Shown here: positions 57,921-64,000 of the stretch, piece by piece
Layout of the letters: each line of letters begins with the position of its first letter
How positions within the stretch are numbered: the stretch's first letter is position 1
NCBI RefSeq assembly: GCF_001499905.1
Contig: NZ_LQIS01000005.1
Location: 62,001-126,000 of the forward strand
Source: Mycobacterium sp. GA-1285
GTDB taxonomy: Bacteria; Actinomycetota; Actinomycetes; Mycobacteriales; Mycobacteriaceae
Length of the DNA: 64,000 nucleotides
Reading direction: 5' to 3'
The notes under the pieces: model-generated
What the model saw: only the letters and a program-made list of their open reading frames with translations
Told to the model about the DNA's origin: nothing
Databases searched by the model: none
Position numbers and translations under genes: made by a program

Positions 57921-58947
57921 GAGGCGACGGTACCGCTGCAGGCGTCGGACGGCGGCGGCCGATGCGGGCCCGTCGTGGAGTGCCAGCGCGTCCGCGACGC
58001 ACTTGCGAAACGTCGTCGACATCGAGGGGGGTACCGATCGCGACGATCACGTTGGCCGGACCGTCAGACCGGGCCGCCGCCGGCGCGTTCGCGATGTGGA
58101 CAGAGGTGCCCACCACGTTGACCACGTAGCGGCGCGTGCGCTCGCGGTACCGGATCGCGACGGTGCCCTTGAGCCGGTACACACCTGCGGGCGGCTTCTC
58201 GAGCAGATCGATCAGCGCCGCGGGATCGACGCACCCATCGCTGGTCACCGTGACCGAATCGGCGTGCACGTGGGGGTGTTCATCGTCGACGTCGACCAGC
58301 AGTTCGCGCAACGACAGTTGCTCACCGACCTCGGCGGACGCGGACACGTCGTACAGCAGCGCCGGGTCGACCCGCCCCGACGTGGCACCGACGACGTGAA
58401 CATCCGGATTCCGTTCGCGCACACGCTTTTCGATCCGCCCGAAGACTTCTTCTCGGGCGTCATCGGGGATCTGGTCGAGCTTGTTGACCACCACCAGCGA
58501 GGCCGCGCCGTAACGGGCCGGCGGGGTGGCGTGATCATCGACCGTGTCGAAATGGGCGGCGGCGTCGATGACGTCGACGACGCCACCAGGGCGCACCCGC
58601 TCCACCCCGCTGAACCGGATGATCCGCGAGATCGCTATCGGGTCGGCCAGACCGCTGGCCTCGATGATGATGGCGTCCAGACCGAGCTTGGGATCGGCGA
58701 GCTTGGCCAGCGCGTCGTCGAGGCCGCCCTCGTCGGGAAGGCAGCAGATGCAACCGCCCGCGATCGAGGCCGGTTCGTCGACCTGCCCGGTGACCAGCGC
58801 CGCGTCGACGTTGAGTTCGCCGAAGTCGTTGATGATGACGCCGACGCGCGCACCCGGCTGACGCAACACGTGGTTGAGCAACGTGGTCTTACCCGCGCCG
58901 AGGTAACCGGTCAGCGCGATGGCCGGAATCGTCGTCGTCGTCGTCAC
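57912..58947 (-). CDS. CobW/P47K-type GTPase (metal chaperone), frameshifted near the 3' end
   Basis: Residues 1 to about 312 are a normal COG0523 GTPase: Walker A in GYLGAGKTTLL, the metal-binding CxCC in GGCICCLPD, EASGLADP, NKLDQI and the C-terminal domain (PPAGVYRLKGTVAIRYRERT). Such proteins load metal onto client enzymes. At about 58008-58010 one extra A shifts the frame; in the other frame codons read on as ADALALHDGPASAAAVRRLQ and end at TGA 57912-57914, a normal CobW tail with better GC3. As written, translation instead runs on through the VNTR into the LigD-like gene. GTG 58947 start (ATG 58956 alternative). Confidence 0.85.
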
Positions 58948-58954
58948 GCGACAC

Positions 58955-59407
58955 ATGATGGCAGCGTTTCGATCGGCAGCGCTTCGATCGGCCCTGAACG
59001 GATATCCCGCGGCGGGGTCTTCCTGCTCGTCGGAGTGCTCGGCTTCATACCCGGTGTGACCACCAACTACGACGCACTCGCGTTCGCCGGTCACCACTCG
59101 CAGGCCCAACTGCTCGGCGTGTTCAACGTGTCGGTGCTGCACAACATCGTTCACCTGATCTTCGGAGTCCTCGGCATCGCGTTGTCGGGAACGTTCACCG
59201 CGGCACGCGGCTTCCTGATCGGCAGCGGCCTGGTCTACGCGGCGTTGTGGCTGTATGGCCTGGTCATCGACCACGATTCGGGCGCCAACTTCGTTCCGGT
59301 CAACACGGCCGACAACTGGCTGCATCTTGGGCTCGCCGTGGGGATGCTCGCCTTGGTGCCTGCTGCTGGGCCGCACCGGGGACGCACCGGATCTGCGGCG
59401 CGGCTAG
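58955..59407 (+). pseudogene. DUF4383-family membrane protein, frame disrupted
   Basis: The segment FLLVGVLGFIPGVTTNYDAL through NIVHLIFGVLGIALSGT to ALWLYGLVIDHDSGANFVPV is a clear DUF4383 membrane protein. However, its frame has no ATG/GTG/TTG near the beginning; the ATGs at 58955 and 58958 are in another frame. At the end one extra C at 59359-59360 moves the natural C-terminus (LLLGRTGDAPDLRRG, stop 59405-59407) out of frame. Either two indels or a genuinely broken gene. It is divergent from CobW and followed by the CsbD-like gene. Confidence 0.65.
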
Positions 59408-59486
59408 GAAACTTGCTGTGCGTCCGCGCACAGGGTGTTTCGGACCCCCGCGGACGTGGAACCTTGACGCTTGAGAGGAGGTTCGA

Positions 59487-60035
59487 ATGACGGACCACGA
59501 CAAGGCCGGCCAGGCACGAGAAGGCCTGATCGACTCGGTGAAGGGCAAGGCCAAAGAGATGTTCGGCGCGATCACCGGAAACGACTCGCTGACCGCCGAA
59601 GGCCAACTGCAGCAGGCCGAGGCCGAACGCCGCAAAGAAGCCAACACGATAGAAGCGGTCGCCGATGCCGAGGCGCGGGAGGCGCGCACCGAGGTCGCGG
59701 AGGCCAAGCGCGAAGGCGCCAAGGAGCGCGCCGAGGCCAACGCCGAGGCGGCCGCCGAGAAGAGCATGGTGGAGAACCAGAAGGCCGCCCAGAAGCGCGC
59801 CGCAGAACAGGCCGCACACCAGCAACTGGAGCGGGAGCGCACCCAGGCTGAGCTCGACGCGGAGCGCAAAGCGCGCGAGGCCAGGGCCGAGCAGCGCGCG
59901 GAGATTCACGACGCCGACACCCAGCTCGCCGACGCGCTCGAAGAACACCGCGAAGCCGTCGAGGAGTCGGCAAGCGCGAAAGCCGAAGCCGCCCGCATCA
60001 GGCGGCAGGCCGACAATCTCAACGACGACGCCTGA
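59487..60035 (+). CDS. CsbD-like domain fused to a long coiled coil
   Basis: This 182-residue protein has residues 5-45 (AGQAREGLIDSVKGKAKEMF, followed by AITGNDSLTAEGQL) matching the CsbD stress-protein repeat. The rest (46-182) is an uninterrupted, highly charged Ala/Glu/Arg coiled coil. CsbD proteins are induced in general stress responses in Firmicutes. The start at ATG 59487 has GAGAGGAGG upstream. It lies 26 bp before another coiled-coil gene, and the two probably form a unit. Confidence 0.88.
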   Translation: MTDHDKAGQAREGLIDSVKGKAKEMFGAITGNDSLTAEGQLQQAEAERRKEANTIEAVADAEAREARTEVAEAKREGAKERAEANAEAAAEKSMVENQKAAQKRAAEQAAHQQLERERTQAELDAERKAREARAEQRAEIHDADTQLADALEEHREAVEESASAKAEAARIRRQADNLNDDA

Positions 60036-60061
60036 TCAGGGCGTAGAAGGAGCTTGACACC

Positions 60062-60724
60062 ATGAGTCTCACCGCTATCCCCAAGGCGGTGCTGAAGTTT
60101 CAGTACCAGGTGGCCCGGGTGCCGCTGCAGTTGATCGACGATCGCTTCGTCGCGCGGATGAACGACGAAGCGCCGGCCCGGCTGTTCTACGAGCGTTCCC
60201 TGGGAATGCTGGACACCGCCGTCGGCGCCGCGCTCGGCGATCCGGAGCTCCAGAAGCGCGGCGCCACCCTCGTCGAGCGCAGCGAGACGCTGCGCCGCGC
60301 GGCCGAACTCGACGCCGCCGCCGACGAGAACGTCAAGCAGGCGGGCAGGGAGCTGAAGGTGACCCGCGAGAAGGCGCTGCAGGACAAGCAGAAGACGTTC
60401 GAGGAAACCGAGGCCGAGGCCCGTCAGGCGCGCACCGAGGCGCAGCAGCGTAAACGCGCCGCGGTCGAAGATGCCGAGAAGAAGATCGTCGAGAGCAAGA
60501 AGACGGCCGACCAGATCGCCGAGCAGCGCAAGAAGAACGTGGAGACCGCGAAGCGCCGCGAAGAGGAACAGATCGAGGCGGCCGAGCGCACTGCGGCGAA
60601 GGTGGCCAGCGTCAAGATGGCCGACGCGCAGGACAAGCGCGTCGACGCAACGGTGACACGGGCGCAGGCGGACAAGATCGAAGACCTCGCCGACGCCGAG
60701 AAGGACAAGCGTCAGGCCGATTAG
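60062..60724 (+). CDS. Coiled-coil protein of unknown function
   Basis: This is a 220-residue protein. The first 60 residues are amphipathic (KAVLKFQYQVARVPLQLIDD, PARLFYERSLGMLDTAVGAA) and the remaining 160 form a continuous charged coiled coil (EKKIVESKKTADQIAEQRKK). No catalytic motif is present. AAGGAG is upstream of the ATG. Its partner upstream carries a CsbD domain with a similar coiled coil, so a shared stress or envelope role is plausible. The stop overlaps the convergent permease stop by 4 bp. Confidence 0.85.
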   Translation: MSLTAIPKAVLKFQYQVARVPLQLIDDRFVARMNDEAPARLFYERSLGMLDTAVGAALGDPELQKRGATLVERSETLRRAAELDAAADENVKQAGRELKVTREKALQDKQKTFEETEAEARQARTEAQQRKRAAVEDAEKKIVESKKTADQIAEQRKKNVETAKRREEEQIEAAERTAAKVASVKMADAQDKRVDATVTRAQADKIEDLADAEKDKRQAD

Positions 60725-62133
60725 ATCCCGAGCAGCGACTCGATCCAGCCTCGCGCGAAGTACAGCAGGAAGCCCGCGGCGACCACCCACAACAGGGGGC
60801 TGATCTCGCGGGCTTTTCCTGCTGCCGAGCGCAGCACCGCCCATGCGATGAAGCCGACACCGATGCCGTTGGCGATCGAGTACGAGAACGGCATCGTGGC
60901 CACCGTCAGCACAACGGGCAGGGCGACCGAGAACTCGGAGATGTCGATGTGCCGCAGGTGCGACACCATCATCGCCCCGACGATCACCAACGCCGCCGCG
61001 GCCACCTCCGTCGGCACCACCGACGCCAGCGGCGAGACGAACATCGCGGCGAGGAACAGCACGCCGGTCACGATGTTCGCCAGGCCCGTCCTGGCGCCTT
61101 CGCCGATGCCCGCGCCCGATTCGACGAAGACCGTGTTCGACGACGCCGACGATGCGCCGCCGACCACGGCGCCCGCCCCCTCGACGATCAGGGCCGCCCG
61201 CAGTCGCGGGAAGGTGCCCTGCTCGTCGGCGAGCCCGGCCTCGCGGGACAGGCCCGTGAAGGTGCCCATGGCGTCGAAGAAATTCGCGAACACGAGTGTG
61301 AACACGAACATGGTCGCGGCGATCACACCGACGCGGCCGAAGCTGTCCATGCTGAAGGCGCCGACGAGGGAGAGGTCGGGCAGCGCGAACGGTGACCCCG
61401 ACAGGCTCGGCACCGACAGGCCCCAGCCACCGGGCTCGTCGACGGCGGACCCGAGGTGCCAGATCGACTCGATCACGACCGCGACGACGGTGCCGGCGAT
61501 GAGCCCGATCAGGATGCCGCCCCGCACCTTCCGGGCCACCAGGATTCCCGTCAGCAGCAGCGTGAGGGCGAAGACGACGGTCGGCACGGTGCTGATGGAG
61601 CCGCTGCCGTCACCTCCGAGGCCGACCGGCGGTGACCGCACACCCGTCGAACCGATGAACCCCGCATCGACCAGCCCGATGAACAGGATGAACAGCCCGA
61701 TGCCGGCCGTGATGGCGAGCTTCAGCTGCATGGGCACGGCATCGAAGACCAGCCGCCGCAGTCCGGTCGCCGCCAGCACGACGATGATGAGCCCGTTGAT
61801 CACCACCAGTCCCATGGCTTCGGCCCAGGTGAGGTCGCCCACGAGCGTCGTCGCGACGAACGAGTTGATGCCCAGGCCGGCGGCGAACGCGAACGGCATC
61901 CGCGCGACGAGGCCGAACAGGATGGTCATCACGCCCGCGGCCAGCGCGGTGACCGCCGAAACCTCGGCGAATCGCAGCCTCTCGCCGGTGATGTCCTCGG
62001 AACTGGACAGGATGATCGGGTTCAGCACGATGATGTAGGCCATCGCGATGAATGTGACCAGTCCACCGCGGGCCTCTGCGCCGACCGTTGTTCCGCGCGC
62101 CGAGATCTCGAAGAAGCGGTCGAGGCGGTTCAC
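60721..62133 (-). CDS. NCS2 family purine permease (AzgA-like)
   Basis: This is a 470-residue transporter with about 12-14 helices of the NCS2 (AzgA/COG2252) branch, importing guanine, hypoxanthine or adenine by proton symport. FFEISARGTTVGAEARGG, VTFIAMAYIIVLNPIIL, GINSFVATTLVGDLTWAEAM, FDAMGTFTGLSREAGL and ASSASSNTVFVESGAGIGEG are the family segments; the last two hold the conserved transport residues. It is 10 bp downstream of, and on the same strand as, the MarR gene, so MarR probably belongs to its operon. Confidence 0.93.
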   Translation of the reverse strand: MNRLDRFFEISARGTTVGAEARGGLVTFIAMAYIIVLNPIILSSSEDITGERLRFAEVSAVTALAAGVMTILFGLVARMPFAFAAGLGINSFVATTLVGDLTWAEAMGLVVINGLIIVVLAATGLRRLVFDAVPMQLKLAITAGIGLFILFIGLVDAGFIGSTGVRSPPVGLGGDGSGSISTVPTVVFALTLLLTGILVARKVRGGILIGLIAGTVVAVVIESIWHLGSAVDEPGGWGLSVPSLSGSPFALPDLSLVGAFSMDSFGRVGVIAATMFVFTLVFANFFDAMGTFTGLSREAGLADEQGTFPRLRAALIVEGAGAVVGGASSASSNTVFVESGAGIGEGARTGLANIVTGVLFLAAMFVSPLASVVPTEVAAAALVIVGAMMVSHLRHIDISEFSVALPVVLTVATMPFSYSIANGIGVGFIAWAVLRSAAGKAREISPLLWVVAAGFLLYFARGWIESLLGI

Positions 62134-62143
62134 CTCTCAGACC

Positions 62144-62578
62144 CTATGGGGTCTCCTCGACACGCGTCATCTCGTGCAGGGCCCGCAGGAACGCCCGCCG
62201 GTCGGCGGGCGACAGCGCCGAAAGCCACCGCTCCTCGCCGCGCTGGATCTCCGCCTGCACCGAGTCTTTCAATGCGCGGCCGGCTTCTGTGATCGCGAGC
62301 AGTCGCACGCGTCGATCGGCCGGATCGGGCTTCCGCTCGATGTAGCCCCTGTCCTGTAGTTCGTCGAGCGTGGGGATGATCCGGGTCTTGTCGGCGCCGA
62401 TGGCCTCGGCGAGCGCGGCCTGGGTGCGTACCGGAGATGCGTCGAGCGCTGACAGCACGCTGTAACCCCACATCGAAATGCCGTGCTCAGCGAGCACCGG
62501 GGTTTCCAGGGCGATCAACCTTCGCAGCAGCGGGGCGAGCATCGCCGCGAGGTCCCGTCGTCGCGGCTTCGGGGGCAT
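62144..62578 (-). CDS. MarR family transcriptional regulator
   Basis: This is a 144-residue winged-helix regulator. SMWGYSVLSALDASPVRTQA, ALAEAIGADKTRIIPTLDEL (recognition helix) and RGYIERKPDPADRRVRLLAI (wing) are diagnostic. It starts at ATG 62578, divergent from the TIGR03086-type gene, with an inverted repeat in the intergenic region that it may bind. It probably autoregulates and controls the permease and/or the divergent gene. Confidence 0.93.
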   Translation of the reverse strand: MPPKPRRRDLAAMLAPLLRRLIALETPVLAEHGISMWGYSVLSALDASPVRTQAALAEAIGADKTRIIPTLDELQDRGYIERKPDPADRRVRLLAITEAGRALKDSVQAEIQRGEERWLSALSPADRRAFLRALHEMTRVEETP

Positions 62579-62614
62579 GGAGCGATATTAAGCGTTGACC
62601 AATAATAAGCAGAC

Positions 62615-63266
62615 ATGTATCGTATGCGTATGCATACTATTAACGATCCACGGCCGTTCCACCGCATCGCGGTCACGGCAAGCGTCGAAACCGTCTCCCC
62701 GGGTGACCGTTGACGACCTCGATCGTCCGACTCCGTGTGCGGGGTGGGACCTCGCCGAGCTGCTGACCCATATGACCGTGCAGCACAAGGGTTTTGCCGC
62801 TGCCGCCAGGGGCGCCGGCGCCGATCTCGCGGTGTGGGCGCCCGCCACCGTCGCCGGCGCGGTCCGAGTCGACCCCGGCGGCGCATACGCCGCGGCGGCC
62901 GCAGAGGTACTGGAGGCCTTCGCCGCCGACGGTGTGCTGGAGGCGACGTTCACGTTGCCGGAGTTCGGCCAGGACGCCGCCGTTCCGGGTGCGATGGCGA
63001 TCGGTTTCCATTTCGTCGACTATGTCGTGCACGGGTGGGACGTCGCCCGCAGCATCGACGCGCCGTTCGTGCTGCCGGCTGATGTGACTGCCGCGGTGCT
63101 GCCATTGGCGTTGGCGGTGCCCGACGGCGAGATCCGGGACATGGACAACTCACCGTTCGCGCACGCGGTCGCGGCGCACGAGGGCGCGAGCGACCTCGAT
63201 CGGGTGCTGACTCACCTGGGCCGATCACCCGACTGGCGGGCCGAAGGCGTCACCGCGGATCGATGA
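62615..63266 (+). CDS. TIGR03086/maleylpyruvate-isomerase-like protein, frameshifted near the N-terminus
   Basis: The family signature PTPCAGWDLAELLTHMTVQH, the metal-site His in IGFHFVDYVVHGWDVARS and the C-terminal GRSPDWRA identify a DinB-like, mycothiol-dependent isomerase-family protein (TIGR03086). The natural N-terminus, DPRPFHRIAVTASVETVS, is read in a different frame from ATG 62615-62630 and meets the main frame if one C of the CCCC at 62697-62700 is removed. As written, the main frame has no good start. A sequencing indel or a real lesion. The 3' end overlaps the convergent NYN gene by 17 bp. Confidence 0.8.
62622..62637. promoter_or_regulatory. GTATGC-N4-GCATAC inverted repeat
   Basis: GTATGCGTATGCATAC is a perfect 6-bp inverted repeat with a 4-bp spacer in the 36-bp divergent region between marR (62578) and the TIGR03086 gene; it overlaps the possible starts of the latter. 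It is a candidate MarR operator. Confidence 0.45.
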
Positions 63267-63621
63267 GGTCGCGCATTCGTTCCGCAGGCACGACGGACGC
63301 GCCGGCGGCACGGACCCGCTCGGCGAGCGTGCGATCGGATGTGGCCACACGAATGTCGTCCGGCCGGTCGTCGGCGCGAACCAGACGAACGATCTCGTCG
63401 TCGGCGGAGTTGGGCGCCGGGCGCTGGGCGTATGCGACGGTGACGGTCGAGGATTCGATCGGTGGTTGGGGTGGGCGTTCGAACACGACCGTGACGTCGT
63501 CATCGCCGGGGCGCCAGGCTTCCAGTCGCTCGACGAGGGTCACCATGGCGCGATGACGGTCACGCCACCAGCCATCGGGACGCGAACCGATCACATTCAT
63601 CCCGTCGACGATCCACCGCAT
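63250..63621 (-). CDS. NYN-domain (YacP-like) putative ribonuclease
   Basis: This is a 123-residue PIN-like NYN protein. WIVDGMNVIGSRPDGWW with its DGMN acid motif, VTVVFERPP and DDEIVRLVRADDRPDDIRVA followed by TSDRTLAERVRAAG reproduce the fold and its acidic active-site residues. Members are metal-dependent RNases. The ATG at 63621 is chosen over a start 87 bases upstream because the fold begins immediately. It ends 17 bp inside the convergent gene. Confidence 0.88.
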   Translation of the reverse strand: MRWIVDGMNVIGSRPDGWWRDRHRAMVTLVERLEAWRPGDDDVTVVFERPPQPPIESSTVTVAYAQRPAPNSADDEIVRLVRADDRPDDIRVATSDRTLAERVRAAGASVVPAERMRDLIDPR

Positions 63622-63756
63622 CGCGTGTCGAGGACCGACGCCGGTCGAGGGTACGGCCGGTTCAGTAGGCGTGGCCGGTCTGCTTGGCCGCCGGATGCCG
63701 ACGGCCAAGCAGGTAACCGAGCCAACGAATATCGAGTAGCACCTGGTCGCCTTCCG

Positions 63757-63999
63757 CTATGCGGTCTTCTGGGTCAACAGCGGCAGCAGCCGGCGTCGTT
63801 TCTCGATGCTCTCCGCGAACTGATGAAGCGCACCGGGCACCGATCCGGCTACCGGGACGCTCACACCGGAACCGTGCAGTACGCGTTGCACCTCGTCACT
63901 GGCGATGACGGCCCAATCCACTTCGGCGTGGTAGCAGCACTCATCGATGTCGTACATCAACGAAATGAGTTGCTCTGCGCACGAACTCACTCCGCTCAA
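63757..63999 (-). CDS. Hypothetical protein, possibly continuing beyond the window
   Basis: The frame encodes 80 residues ending RRLLPLLTQKTA, with Cys- and acidic-rich stretches (YDIDECCYHAEVDW) and no recognised motif. The first possible start, a TTG at 63999, is at the window edge, so the true start may be outside; internal TTG/ATG codons are also possible. It is unknown to me. The 135 bp between it and the NYN gene hold only a weak short frame. Confidence 0.5.
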   Translation of the reverse strand: MSGVSSCAEQLISLMYDIDECCYHAEVDWAVIASDEVQRVLHGSGVSVPVAGSVPGALHQFAESIEKRRRLLPLLTQKTA

Positions 64000-64000
64000 A

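Noticed and set aside
56872..59376. A single 834-residue CobW-LigD fusion gene with an N-terminal extension
   Set aside because: The extension before GTG 58947 is shadow of the DUF4383 region, and the join depends on an apparent 1-bp insertion that destroys a normal CobW tail.
57319..59490. A 723-residue plus-strand open frame
   Set aside because: Mostly the antisense of LigD and CobW; only its last part (from about 58960) is a real protein, the disrupted DUF4383 gene.
63658..63730. A 24-residue minus-strand frame (VLLDIRWLG...) before the NYN gene, rhodanese-like at first sight
   Set aside because: Too short and with no second family motif; the resemblance is limited to a few residues.

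Overview
The window is high-GC DNA that looks like a fast-growing, environmental mycobacterium (Mycolicibacterium-like). The evidence is the gene content: operons of acyl-CoA dehydrogenases (ACAD), MaoC hydratases, DUF35 and SCP-x/Ltp-type genes, an F420/flavin LLM oxidoreductase, a LigD polymerase-domain gene, many GTG starts and many 4-bp ATGA/GTGA/TGATG overlaps. No rRNA, tRNA, insertion sequence, prophage or CRISPR was seen. The species is an inference.

Positions 1-53.7 kb form one large catabolic island. It holds 4 AMP-forming acyl-CoA synthetases, 2 class III CoA transferases (one double-domain), 8 ACADs, 6 enoyl-CoA hydratase-family proteins, 4 MaoC-fold proteins, 2 Ltp/thiolase-like proteins each with a DUF35 partner, 2 P450s, 4 SDRs, 4 related amidohydrolase-2 proteins, an aldehyde dehydrogenase, a TauD-type dioxygenase, an HpcH/HpaI aldolase, a D-2-hydroxyacid dehydrogenase and two TetR regulators. 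The natural reading is CoA activation, P450 or dioxygenase hydroxylation, heteromeric dehydrogenation, hydration and retro-aldol or thiolytic cleavage of a branched or alicyclic (steroid- or terpenoid-like) acid. The substrate cannot be read from the sequence.

Layout: (i) 0-6.2 kb, SDR, VOC, ligase, NTF2-like, CoA transferase-P450 and an unknown protein. (ii) 13.1-6.3 kb on minus, an operon like the M. tuberculosis igr/cholesterol side-chain operon (P450-ACAD-MaoC-DUF35-ACAD-MaoC-Ltp) followed by tetR. (iii) 13.3-17.2 kb, ALDH and double CoA transferase. (iv) 21.8-17.3 kb on minus, ACAD, LLM, isochorismatase-like, amidohydrolase and MaoC. (v) 22.0-26.9 kb, amidohydrolase, ACAD pair and ligase. 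(vi) 37.5-28.3 kb on minus, a beta-oxidation operon, then four small membrane proteins and an SDR pair (one catalytically degenerate). (vii) 37.6-42.6 kb, ECH, SDR, ligase, DUF35 and Ltp. (viii) 42.6-46.5 kb, aldolase-dioxygenase-dehydrogenase-ECH operon. (ix) 46.6-53.7 kb, amidohydrolase, tetR, divergent ACADs, ECH, DapB-like reductase and nitroreductase.

A 16-bp palindrome, GAGAA-N6-TTCTC, occurs in exact form at four intergenic sites of the island and in degenerate form at several more, including upstream of all four amidohydrolase genes. This suggests one regulon. Palindromic 55-65-bp elements, three of them related in sequence, sit at operon 3' ends.

Positions 53.7-64 kb look like ordinary chromosomal backbone: YihY/BrkB, nitrilase with its TetR, LigD polymerase domain, CobW GTPase, DUF4383, CsbD-like, NCS2 permease, MarR, TIGR03086 and NYN genes. 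Here at least three genes carry apparent single-base frameshifts, two of them plainly in short homopolymers and the third in a CC doublet, so sequencing error must be considered.
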